The notes beneath the pieces are model-generated. The model was not told the DNA's origin. It ran no database searches and saw nothing but the letters and a program-made list of their open reading frames with translations. Shown in pieces: positions 20,724 to 28,874 of a stretch of DNA of 64,000 nt; the stretch's first letter is position 1; the number at the start of each line of letters is the position of its first letter. This DNA is from Oscillospiraceae bacterium HV4-5-C5C (GTDB lineage Bacteria > Bacillota > Clostridia > Saccharofermentanales > Fastidiosipilaceae): assembly GCA_012034405.1 (NCBI GenBank), contig JAAVLZ010000002.1, positions 62,001 to 126,000 on the forward strand, given 5' to 3'. Both the position numbers and the translations under genes were made by a program.

Positions 20724-21391
20724 GGCAACAGGTACCCCACACCAAATTTGGTGACTATGGCCCGCTCCAAACCCGCTGCCTTAAGCTTGTGCCGGAGCCG
20801 GTTGATGTTGACTGTCAGGGTATTATCATCAATGAAACTGTCGCTTTGCCAAAGAGCCTGCATCAGCTTTTCCCGGCTGACGACCTGGCCTTTATTTTCC
20901 ATCAGGCAAAGCATGATGCGGTATTCGTTTTTACTCAGTTCCAGGAACTGTCCGTTGATGGTGAGGCTGTTATCACCGGTGTTCAGGCTGATGCCGTGAT
21001 GTACTAAAATGGGGGCAGTACCGGTCAGTTCATAACTGCGCCGCAGCAGCGCGTTGATTTTTGCCATCAGCACACTCAGATCAAAGGGCTTGCTGATAAA
21101 GTCATCCGCACCCATATCCATGGCCATAATCATGTTCATGCTGTCGGCGGCCGAAGAAATAAACAGGATGGGGACGGCGGATTTACGCCGGATTTCCTGG
21201 CACCAGTGGTAACCATTGAAAAAAGGTAGCATGACATCCAGCAAGACCAGATGGGGTTGATAGCTGTCAAAGTCACCCATGACCTGTTGGAAGTCCTGTA
21301 CCTGTCGATACTGCAGTTCCCACTTTTGCAGCTGAGTACAGACGGCAGAGGCTATCTCAGCATCATCTTCAACCAATAAGACACGAAACAT
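20720..21391 (-). CDS. bceR: BceR-like OmpR-family response regulator
   Basis: A 223-residue regulator. The receiver domain has acidic residues near the start (EDD), the phospho-Asp in LVLLDVMLPFFNG (about 52), and Lys in SKPF. The winged helix (about 125-223) has LSKNEYRIMLCLMENKGQVVSREKLMQALW and ends FGVGYLLP. The ribosome site is AAAGGAG. It is predicted to bind the TNACA-N4-TGTAA box before bceA. First gene of the module. Confidence 0.92.
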   Translation of the reverse strand: MFRVLLVEDDAEIASAVCTQLQKWELQYRQVQDFQQVMGDFDSYQPHLVLLDVMLPFFNGYHWCQEIRRKSAVPILFISSAADSMNMIMAMDMGADDFISKPFDLSVLMAKINALLRRSYELTGTAPILVHHGISLNTGDNSLTINGQFLELSKNEYRIMLCLMENKGQVVSREKLMQALWQSDSFIDDNTLTVNINRLRHKLKAAGLERAIVTKFGVGYLLP

Positions 21392-21638
21392 AGGCGGGCT
21401 CCTTTAAATCAGGACCTGGTCAGCCACCCTGACCGGTATAAAGCTATATAACAGCTGCGTGAGTATTTGAGCGAAACATATCAGCACAGTCCAGAAATGG
21501 CCTACTGTGCCGTTTGATAAAAATGATACACTATCTCGGGTTGCTAATAAAGTTCCGGCGCGAGCCGCTTTGAGTCAGCCGCTTACATGGAGTCCCGATC
21601 GCAGGACACCATGAAAGAATAAATCCAGGAGGCTTAAC

Positions 21639-23234
21639 ATGCAAAATGAGTCAACTCACCTAGCTTGGACGGATGATCAGCCAGAAACCGCTCCTGCCGC
21701 AAACGGTCAGCAGCTATTCAGCGTAACGCTGGAGCCTGATGAATATTGGTACGGTTTAGCTGTCGCTCAGGGCTTGCGATTTCCCCTGCATTCTGGCTCA
21801 GAATACGCTTTTTCGGTTGATCCTAACTTAACCAATAATCAAGCGGCGGGCTGGCTGCTGTCATCGGCAGGTCGTTACATCTGCTGTCCCACAGGCTTTG
21901 ACCTGAAGGTAAAGGATGGGTGCTTAACGGTCAGCAGCCGCAAGACAGCGATCTGTGCTGGACAAGGACAGCCCAGTCTCAGAGGGGCTTTTCTGGCAGC
22001 CCGGGAGCGTGCTTTTAATCCTGATGGCAAGCTGCCGCCGCCGTTATTTTTTTCCAGACCGCAGTATAACAGCTGGATAGAATTGATGTATAACCAAAAT
22101 CAGACAGCAATCTTGGCCTACGCGGATCAGATCATCACTCATCAATATCCGGCGGGTATGCTCATGATTGATGACGGCTGGGCGGAGGATTATGGTAACT
22201 GGCAGTTTCATAGTGGTCGCTTCCCGTCACCCGGCCAGATGGTACAGCAACTGCATGAGGCAGGATTCAAAGTTATGCTCTGGGTCTGTCCCTTTATATC
22301 GGCTGACAGCCTGACGTTTCGCCAGGCTCAGGCTGCCGGTGTTTTACTGCGGGACCGCGAAGGTAAAACCGCTATTCGGCCCTGGTGGAATGGTTACTCA
22401 GCGGTACTGGATCTCAGTCTTTCAACCGCCCGGGACTGGCTGGCCCGGCAACTGGACCGCTTGATGCTGGACTATGGCGTGGATGGTTTCAAGTTTGACG
22501 CAGGAGACAGTGAGTTTTACCGGGATGATGACCAGTCGGCGGCTGGCCTGGATGCCAACGGCCAGTGCCGTCAGTGGGCGCTTTTTGCTGAAAACTATGC
22601 CTGCAATGAACTGCGGGCCTGCTTTGATACCCGCGGGCGCGCTTTAGTCCAGCGCCTGGCGGACCGTAACCACAGCTGGACAGACAGCGGTCTGGGGTCG
22701 CTCATACCCAACAGCCTGGCTCAGGGCATTCTGGGCTATCCGTTCAGCTGCCCGGATATGATTGGCGGCGGTCAGTATGAGAGTTTTCTGGCAGACAGCT
22801 TTTCACTGGATCAGGAACTCTTTGTGCGTTACGCTCAGTGCGCTAGTTTGATGCCCATGATGCAGTTATCAGCCGCTCCGTGGCGGGTGCTGAACCAGAC
22901 CAACGCAGCTCGCTGTTTGGCTGCGGTAAACCTACATGAACGATGGGCAGGGGAGATCCTGCGTTTGGCACAGGAAGCGGCTGTGAGCGGCGAACCGATC
23001 ATCCGGTATCTGGCCTACGTCTTCCCTGATCAGGGTTTGGAAATGATAACGGATCAGTTTATGCTGGGCGATCGGCTCCTGGTGGCTCCTGTACTGGAAC
23101 CAGGTGTGTCAGAGCGCGCGGTCAGGCTACCGCGGGGTCAGTGGCGGGATTGGCACGGCCAGTCCGTGACCGGCGGACAGACCATCAACGTGGCAGTAAC
23201 GCTGGATGACCTGCCCTATTTTGAACGCCTCTGA
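21639..23234 (+). CDS. GH31 glycoside hydrolase, MYORG/alpha-galactosidase-like
   Basis: A 531-residue family GH31 enzyme, shorter than typical 700-800-residue alpha-glucosidases. The nucleophile is Asp287 in GFKFDAGD and the likely acid/base is Asp349 in HSWTDSG. The stretches MIDDGWAEDYGNW and SGRFPSPGQMVQQLHEAGFKVMLWVCPF resemble the MYORG branch, whose characterised members are alpha-galactosidases. It has no signal peptide, so it should act on imported oligosaccharide. The ribosome site is AGGAGG. Monocistronic. Family is secure; substrate is inference. Confidence 0.88.
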   Translation: MQNESTHLAWTDDQPETAPAANGQQLFSVTLEPDEYWYGLAVAQGLRFPLHSGSEYAFSVDPNLTNNQAAGWLLSSAGRYICCPTGFDLKVKDGCLTVSSRKTAICAGQGQPSLRGAFLAARERAFNPDGKLPPPLFFSRPQYNSWIELMYNQNQTAILAYADQIITHQYPAGMLMIDDGWAEDYGNWQFHSGRFPSPGQMVQQLHEAGFKVMLWVCPFISADSLTFRQAQAAGVLLRDREGKTAIRPWWNGYSAVLDLSLSTARDWLARQLDRLMLDYGVDGFKFDAGDSEFYRDDDQSAAGLDANGQCRQWALFAENYACNELRACFDTRGRALVQRLADRNHSWTDSGLGSLIPNSLAQGILGYPFSCPDMIGGGQYESFLADSFSLDQELFVRYAQCASLMPMMQLSAAPWRVLNQTNAARCLAAVNLHERWAGEILRLAQEAAVSGEPIIRYLAYVFPDQGLEMITDQFMLGDRLLVAPVLEPGVSERAVRLPRGQWRDWHGQSVTGGQTINVAVTLDDLPYFERL

Positions 23235-23339
23235 AGCTTTTCACCGGTCAATGGCGCCTAAATCCCCTCAGACACGTAACAGGGGGCTTGCCAAAACCGA
23301 GCTGCGAGGCGTAAAATAATGACATTATCAAAGGCTGTG

Positions 23340-23627
23340 ATGAGAAGAGTAACGGTTGCAGGCATTCAACAGAGAGACCCTCAAGGCTGAAAGGGGTCGG
23401 ATCAAAGCAACAGTGAACATGATCTCTGAGCCGCACACTGAAGCCAGGGCCTAGGATGTGCCGGGTTCGCCCGTTAAAGCGATATAGTATCGGCAAGTTC
23501 CTTATCTTTGCCCGTACTAGATGAGGCCTGTACCGTGAGGTACAGGTGAACCAGGGTGGTAACACGTGAAGCGTCAGGCTCATGTCCCGGGAGTTTGTTT
23601 TCCGGGACTGAGGCAGGCGCTTTTTTT
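23340..23627 (+). ncRNA. T-box leader (probably tRNA-Met responsive)
   Basis: The elements occur in order. The Stem I loop-E motif is AGTA at 23348-23351 with GAA at 23415-23417, followed by C-ATG-A, so the specifier is ATG (23419-23421) or less likely CAT (23418-23420). Stem III is a perfect hairpin CCTGTACC-GTGA-GGTACAGG (23527-23546). The T-box core is AGGGTGGTAACACG (23553-23566). A terminator with GTCCCGG/CCGGGAC at its centre spans 23571-23627 and ends in seven T. The UGGU bulge pairs with a tRNA ending ACCA, which suits tRNA-Met (A73) and argues against tRNA-His (C73) and tRNA-Asn (G73). It controls the gene at 23692. Confidence 0.88.
23571..23627 (+). terminator. T-box intrinsic terminator
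   Basis: The GCGTCAGGCTCATGTCCCGG arm pairs, with small bulges, with CCGGGACTGAGGCAGGCGC, followed by seven T. It is mutually exclusive with the antiterminator formed by the T-box core just before it. Confidence 0.85.
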
Positions 23628-23691
23628 ATCCTGACCCGGCGCTGATCGCGCCGCCTGCCATTCCGGTGAACCAGATATAAGGAGCGACAGA

Positions 23692-24291
23692 ATGAAAATT
23701 AAAACCTATGTTATGAATTTGCGGCCAAGCCAGCAGCCCCTTGCCATCCTGGCCCGCCGCGCCAGGCTGATCCTGACGACTGCTTTTAATGGCAGGGTAC
23801 CCTATGGTATTTTCAGCCCGACAGCTTTTGAGACGATTCAAACACTATGGCAGCAAGCCGGTTCCTCAGCGGCGGATCCACCAGCGCCCGCCGATTTACC
23901 GGCGTTGGTCCAGGCGGCTCTTAAGCCGGAGCTTCTGACTGAACAGGATGTGCAAAAAGCAGCAGGTCTGGATAGAGCGGACCTGGCTACCCGGTTATAT
24001 CTGGCCAATCGGCTTTTTGACGCGCTTCAGCTCCTGGCTAATGTATATTTGATCCTGAAACTTCACTGTCTGCTTTCAGCGGAAGCGGAGGAAGACCTGC
24101 GGTGGCTGACCTATATATCTGAAGAACTGAATGAGCAAAGCCACGGACAGAAGCCGGCAGGTCAGGGACCGGCAGATCCAGCGTCCCGAGGCCCGGTATT
24201 TGTCGTAGCAGGCAGCCGGATCAGATGGCATGTGCTGGAAGGTGTGGATAACCAGGTCCAATGGCCGCCGGAGGATAGCTCTGCCGGTTGA
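23692..24291 (+). CDS. Unknown protein under T-box control
   Basis: 199 residues with no family I recognise. It starts at ATG 23692, eight bases after AGGAG and 65 bases after the T-box terminator, so it is the immediate regulated gene. Visible features are a basic N-terminal segment (RPSQQPLAILARRARLIL), a central Ala/Leu-rich helical part (about 60-150) with a hydrophobic stretch LQLLANVYLILKLHCLL, and a Pro/Gly-rich C-terminus. It has no signal peptide, no synthetase or transporter signature and no cysteine cluster. A metallophosphoesterase follows 151 bases downstream. The T-box implies a link to amino-acid, probably methionine, supply. Confidence 0.65.
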   Translation: MKIKTYVMNLRPSQQPLAILARRARLILTTAFNGRVPYGIFSPTAFETIQTLWQQAGSSAADPPAPADLPALVQAALKPELLTEQDVQKAAGLDRADLATRLYLANRLFDALQLLANVYLILKLHCLLSAEAEEDLRWLTYISEELNEQSHGQKPAGQGPADPASRGPVFVVAGSRIRWHVLEGVDNQVQWPPEDSSAG

Positions 24292-24442
24292 CTTGCTGAA
24301 GCTGCGCCCTGTTGTAAAGCCCATGCTCGAATATCCGGCCAGCGCCAATCATCCCTGAAGCGGCAGTCTGACGTATAATAACAGCATATGTCAGGCTGCG
24401 GCGGGCTGTTCGTGCCCTGCCTGCGGATAGAGAGGAATCTGT

Positions 24443-25375
24443 ATGACCCATTCGCTTAGCTTTAACCATGAGGGCCGCTTTCGCATTTTACAGCTGACTG
24501 ATCTGCACTATACTGACGGAGATGAGGCAGATCTGAGAACGGTAGCTTTAATTGAGCGGCTTCTCCTTCAGGAACAGCCGGATTTGGTGGTGATCACGGG
24601 TGATCTGGTATATGGTGAACAGAATGCTGCGTGCTTATCCGACGTGCTGAAGCCGCTGACTCAACCCGGCACCGCGCCCTGGACGTTTGTATTTGGCAAT
24701 CATGATTCTGAGTTTGGCCTCAAGGACCGCCGCGCGCTCTGGAAGCTTGCGGCAGACCTGCCCGGATGCCTGGCCTGGGAGGATTCTGGCTGTCCCGAAG
24801 GCACGGGTAATCACAGTCTGACAATCCGGTCGGCGGACGGTACGCTTGAATGGTTGCTGCTGTTGCTGGATTCCGGTGCTTATCATCCTGACGCGGCTAT
24901 AGGCGGATACGCGTATGTCAGCCTGGCTCAAATAGACTGGTACCGGCAGCAGATCCAGCAAGCAGCGGCAGAAAATCCTGCGGTTCAGGCGATTCTCTTT
25001 CAGCATATCCCTCTGCCTGAATATGAAGAAATGTGGCGCTTTGAGACCTGCTATGGCTCCCGCCGGGATCCGATCTGCTGTCCCCGGGTCAACTCCGGGT
25101 TTTTCAATGCTATTCTGGAGGCCGGTCACACGCGGGCTGTATTTGTGGGACACGATCACGTCAATGATTTCTGGGGTGTCTTGCATGGTGTCATGCTGGG
25201 TTACGGACGAGCAACCGGCTATCATACTTATGGAGCCCAGGACTTTATGCACGGGGGCAGAGTTTTTGAGCTGGACCTGAGTAAGCCCGGGGAAATAACC
25301 ACCTATGTCAGATTGGAAGACGGCACGAAAGTTGATCAGCCCTGGCGGTATGAGCCCCGGGAGCGTCGGGCCTGA
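24443..25375 (+). CDS. Calcineurin-like metallophosphoesterase
   Basis: A 310-residue protein with the full set of dimetal motifs: LTDLHY (Asp/His, about 17-22), VVITGDLVYGE (about 51-61), VFGNHDSEFG (about 80-89), FQHIPLP (about 189) and GHDHVNDF (about 241-248). The arrangement resembles the Dcr2/PAP29-like phosphodiesterase group. There is no signal peptide, so it should be cytoplasmic. The ribosome site is GAGGAAT before ATG 24443. It lies between two unknown genes and may be the second gene of the T-box operon. Substrate unknown. Confidence 0.88.
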   Translation: MTHSLSFNHEGRFRILQLTDLHYTDGDEADLRTVALIERLLLQEQPDLVVITGDLVYGEQNAACLSDVLKPLTQPGTAPWTFVFGNHDSEFGLKDRRALWKLAADLPGCLAWEDSGCPEGTGNHSLTIRSADGTLEWLLLLLDSGAYHPDAAIGGYAYVSLAQIDWYRQQIQQAAAENPAVQAILFQHIPLPEYEEMWRFETCYGSRRDPICCPRVNSGFFNAILEAGHTRAVFVGHDHVNDFWGVLHGVMLGYGRATGYHTYGAQDFMHGGRVFELDLSKPGEITTYVRLEDGTKVDQPWRYEPRERRA

Positions 25376-25396
25376 GCGCGGAAAGGAGCGGTGGAG

Positions 25397-26071
25397 ATGA
25401 CCTGGCAAGAGCTTGCGAAAATGAAACCGGCCTACCTGGATATATGGCAGGAAACGGAGCCGGCCCTGCGGCTGGATTTAGCCGCGAGGCTGGAGGCAGA
25501 AGCAGAGGCCGGGGAGGAGACAGAAGGGAAGGCTGAAACCGAGGCCGGTCCGCGGGTCCTCAGGCAATTACTGAGACAGCGTTATACGCAGCCCAAAAAT
25601 CCGCGGCAGGGACCGGACTTTATTGATCACTATCTGGGTATCTGGCTGATGTTTATTACCGATGCCAGAAGACCGGCGCCGGCATTTCAGTGGCTGCACG
25701 AGTCCCTTCGCCGTGAAGTAAAAAAATCAATGGCTGTCTGCCCGGCTGAGCAGCTGGGTCTGGGGCCTGAGCAGCTTGAGGTCCTGACCTTAGCCTTACT
25801 GGGCGGGGAGCTATATCAGGCGGCCTGCAGCTATGTGCGACTGAGCCGGAATGATCCTGCTTACGCGCGTGGCTTTGCTGGTTTCTATCAATTGAAACCC
25901 GAACAGGTCCGCCAGAAAATGCAACGGAGCCTGACGCCGGCACTGAGCATTCTGGATCGGCCGCCGCTGAAAAACCAGGGCGGTCTATTGCCGGCAATCT
26001 GGCGCGATTGGTACAAACAAAGGGGTGAAGATCTGGCCCAGGCTATGGTGAGGGAATGGCCTGAAACCTGA
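25397..26071 (+). CDS. Unknown soluble protein
   Basis: 224 residues, family not recognised. ATG 25397 is chosen over GTG 25391 because AGGAG ends eight bases before the ATG but only two before the GTG. There is a Glu/Ala-rich segment (about 30-50), then a mostly helical body with Trp and aromatic positions (HYLGIWLMFITDARR, YKQRGEDLAQAMVREW). No membrane helix or signal peptide. It begins 21 bases after the metallophosphoesterase and is followed by a strong terminator, so it closes that transcription unit. Confidence 0.6.
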   Translation: MTWQELAKMKPAYLDIWQETEPALRLDLAARLEAEAEAGEETEGKAETEAGPRVLRQLLRQRYTQPKNPRQGPDFIDHYLGIWLMFITDARRPAPAFQWLHESLRREVKKSMAVCPAEQLGLGPEQLEVLTLALLGGELYQAACSYVRLSRNDPAYARGFAGFYQLKPEQVRQKMQRSLTPALSILDRPPLKNQGGLLPAIWRDWYKQRGEDLAQAMVREWPET

Positions 26072-26075
26072 AAAT

Positions 26076-26116
26076 GACCCCGCCTGGCAGACTGTGACGG
26101 TCTGCCAGGCGGGGTC
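26076..26116 (+). terminator. Strong terminator closing the T-box operon
   Basis: A perfect 17-base stem (GACCCCGCCTGGCAGAC with GTCTGCCAGGCGGGGTC) with a seven-base loop, then GTTTGT. It is only four bases after the TGA at 26071 and faces the convergent oxidoreductase genes, so it may serve both strands. Confidence 0.85.
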
Positions 26117-26171
26117 GTTTGTGTGCATCCGCTTGACTTAAGCGGTAAAAACGGCTGCTCAGACAAGCTGC

Positions 26172-27029
26172 TTATACAAAGTCGTTCATCAGATCCTCTA
26201 TCAGGTGGTCCGGCAGCTTCTTTTCCACCAGGGGTACGCCGTCTTTCAGGACCGGATGCCTGCGGTTAAAGCTGACTTTGGGGACATTGTAGAGAATACC
26301 GGTCGGGATTCTGTCCCCAAATTCCCGGGCCTTGCTGAGCGCGGCGGAAAAATCGGTCGGATCATAATCATCCTCCAGCTCGTAGCAGTGCTCCTTATAC
26401 CAGGCAAAGGTGTTTACCTTATTAAAACTGACACAAGGCTGAAATATATCCACCAGGGCATAGCCATCATACTGAATTGCCGCTTTCATAATGCGAACCA
26501 GCTGTCCGGGGTTGCCGCTGAACGTACGGGCCACAAAACCTGCACCGGCGGCCAGAGCGGTCAGAATCGGGTTGAAAGGGGTTTCCGGATTACCTTCAGG
26601 CTGGACCGGCGTTACCTGTCCTTCCGCAGTGGTGGGAGAGGCCTGGCCCTTAGTCAGGCCATAAATCTGATTATCATGGACAAAGTGGGTGATATCAGCA
26701 TTGCGGCGGATGTTGTGGATGAAATGGTTGCCGCCTTCACCATAGGAGTCGCCATCTCCGGTGTCGATGATGACCGTCAGTTTTTCATTTGCGATTTTAG
26801 CTGCAGCAGCCGGCGGCAGGGAGCGGCCGTGAAGACCGCAAAACGCGTTAGCGCTGATATACTGCGGGGTTTTGGCGGCCTGACCGATACCAGCAACCAT
26901 CAAAACGTCTTGCGGGCGCAGGCCCAGCTCTGTCAATGCCTGCTTAAGGCCGGCCAGGATAGAAAAGTTGCCGCAGCCCGGGCACCAGGCGGTCTCATAG
27001 GTTGAAAATGTCGAAGTTGATGTATCCAT
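26172..27029 (-). CDS. 2-oxoacid:ferredoxin oxidoreductase, beta subunit
   Basis: A 285-residue thiamine-diphosphate subunit. CPGCGNF at about 18-24 supplies two of the Fe-S cysteines. The TPP/Mg motif is GDGDSYGEGGNHFIHNIRRN (about 92-111). The C-terminal CVSFNKVNTFAWYK fits the KorB/OorB group (2-oxoglutarate or broad 2-oxoacid) better than PorB. It is 18 bases downstream of the alpha subunit and co-transcribed. It oxidises 2-oxoacids with CoA and reduces ferredoxin. Ribosome site AGGGG. Confidence 0.9.
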   Translation of the reverse strand: MDTSTSTFSTYETAWCPGCGNFSILAGLKQALTELGLRPQDVLMVAGIGQAAKTPQYISANAFCGLHGRSLPPAAAAKIANEKLTVIIDTGDGDSYGEGGNHFIHNIRRNADITHFVHDNQIYGLTKGQASPTTAEGQVTPVQPEGNPETPFNPILTALAAGAGFVARTFSGNPGQLVRIMKAAIQYDGYALVDIFQPCVSFNKVNTFAWYKEHCYELEDDYDPTDFSAALSKAREFGDRIPTGILYNVPKVSFNRRHPVLKDGVPLVEKKLPDHLIEDLMNDFV

Positions 27030-27047
27030 AAAAATAGGTCCCCTTTC

Positions 27048-28721
27048 TTAAGCCTGCTGCAGTACCTGACTGACAATCTCTTTTGCCATGATCTGCCGTC
27101 CGTCATATTTCAGAATTTCCCGGTCACATTTAATCCCACTGTACTCCCGGACCAGGCCGGCAAACTGCGCGGTAGAGTTTTGCTCCACATCAATAATCTC
27201 TTTAGCTTGACTGGCTTTCTCCTTCAGCAACCGCTGCGGCAGCGGATAAACGTCTCCGAACAGCAAAGCCGCGTAACCGCCGGAATCCTGTTGATTAAGC
27301 GTGGCAACCGCTTCTTCGATCGGCCCGTAGGTGGAACCCCAGCCCAGCAATAATGTGTGAAAGTCTTCTGTGCCGATGAAATCCGGCTCCTGGAGTTCTG
27401 TTTCCAGCAGTTTCAGCTTGCGAGCCCGTTTGTCTACCTGGCTGATCCGGACCTCGGCGGATTCCGTGATCCAGCCCTTTTCATCATGCTCATCGCTATC
27501 AATCAGCACCAGATGCTCACTTTGGCCCGGCAGCAACCGGGGAGAGATGCCGGATTCAGTGACACGGTAACGCAAGTATTCCTGACCGGGCTCCAGATCA
27601 GCCGGCGTGTTTCCCACCGGCAGGGGGCGAACCTTATTCAGATCAAAGCGAGGAACCGTACCGGAAGCATCCCCCAGATATTGATCGCTTAGTAAAATAA
27701 CTGGAATCTGGTATTTTTCTGCCAGATTGAGTGCCCGGATCGTCTGATAAAAGGCATCCGCGTGATGGCGAACGGCGATCACCAGACGGGGGAATTCACC
27801 CTGCGACGCGGAGACCACAAACTTAAGGTCACTCTGCTCTGTACGGGTTGGCAGGCCGGTGACCGGACCTGGCCGCTGGACATCTACAAAGACAGTTGGT
27901 ATTTCAGCCATCCCGGACAGCCCCAGCGTTTCAACCATTAAGGCAAAGCCGCCGCCGCTGGTGCCGGTCATAGCGCGGGCACCCGTATAGGAAGCGCCCA
28001 CCGCCATCATGGCCGCGGCAATCTCATCCTCTGCCTGTTCCACGACGATCCGGGCTTCATGAGCGTGAGGGGCCAGATATTCCATCAAGGCAGTAGACGG
28101 CGACATGGGGTAGGCGGAATAAAACTTCAGTCCGCCGGCCAGTGCTCCCAGCGCCATGGCCTGACTGCCGGTCAAAATCATATCCTGAGCAAAATTGCCG
28201 CCAGGATTATCAAAGCGGCGTTCAACCAGATCAAAGCCTTCATGAAGGGCCTGGACATTGATATTCAGATACTGCTTTTTGATATGCTTAGCTAAGACCT
28301 CTTCGGCACCGTTGGTTTCAAACCCGAACAGCTTCATCAAGATACCGACGGCAATGATGCCGGAAACCCTGGGATTTCCCAGACGCCTGGCGCGGACAGC
28401 CATATCGATTTTGATGGCCCGGGGATCATCTATCTTCAGCTGGCTGTCACATAAAATAAAACCGCCGTCTATCAGCTGATCCCGATGCAGTTCCACCGTC
28501 TCCTCCGTCAGGGCAATGATGCCGGTTAGCTCATCCGTATGTGACCGTATTGGCGTATTACCAAAGCGCAGCAGTGAAAAGTTATGCCCGCCGCGGACCC
28601 GGGACATAAAATCCTTAACTGTAAAGATCGAGCTCCCGGAGCGCTTGATGATCTGCTCCAGAACGGCCACCGTGGTTTCCACGCCCTGCCCGGCAGCTCC
28701 GCCAAATAAAAGATTGTACAT
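27048..28721 (-). CDS. 2-oxoacid:ferredoxin oxidoreductase, fused gamma-alpha subunit
   Basis: 557 residues. Residues 1-180 are the gamma domain (LLFGGAAGQGVETTVAVL, then FMSRVRGGHN). Residues 190-557 are the alpha/pyrimidine domain (GSQAMALGALAGGLKFYSAYPMSPSTALMEYL, then EQAEDEIAAAMMAVGASYTGARAMTGTSGGGF). This fused gamma-alpha plus beta arrangement is that of two-subunit KorAB-type enzymes. No ferredoxin-like delta subunit is adjacent. The ribosome site is TGGAGGAA. Exact 2-oxoacid preference cannot be decided from sequence. Confidence 0.9.
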   Translation of the reverse strand: MYNLLFGGAAGQGVETTVAVLEQIIKRSGSSIFTVKDFMSRVRGGHNFSLLRFGNTPIRSHTDELTGIIALTEETVELHRDQLIDGGFILCDSQLKIDDPRAIKIDMAVRARRLGNPRVSGIIAVGILMKLFGFETNGAEEVLAKHIKKQYLNINVQALHEGFDLVERRFDNPGGNFAQDMILTGSQAMALGALAGGLKFYSAYPMSPSTALMEYLAPHAHEARIVVEQAEDEIAAAMMAVGASYTGARAMTGTSGGGFALMVETLGLSGMAEIPTVFVDVQRPGPVTGLPTRTEQSDLKFVVSASQGEFPRLVIAVRHHADAFYQTIRALNLAEKYQIPVILLSDQYLGDASGTVPRFDLNKVRPLPVGNTPADLEPGQEYLRYRVTESGISPRLLPGQSEHLVLIDSDEHDEKGWITESAEVRISQVDKRARKLKLLETELQEPDFIGTEDFHTLLLGWGSTYGPIEEAVATLNQQDSGGYAALLFGDVYPLPQRLLKEKASQAKEIIDVEQNSTAQFAGLVREYSGIKCDREILKYDGRQIMAKEIVSQVLQQA

Positions 28722-28874
28722 AAATATTTCCTCCAGAAATGATTGGATGAAAAACCAATTTAGTTGCTATATAGTAAGAATAAAGGATAATCATTTTTAA
28801 TGCTGCAGGGCTATGTTACGCCCTGGACCGGTGTATGTTACACTTCAGACAGATCGACTCTATAGAGGTGACTT

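Noticed and set aside
23248-23583. A 111-codon minus-strand ORF
   Set aside because: It is the antisense of the T-box leader and is explained by RNA structure on the plus strand.
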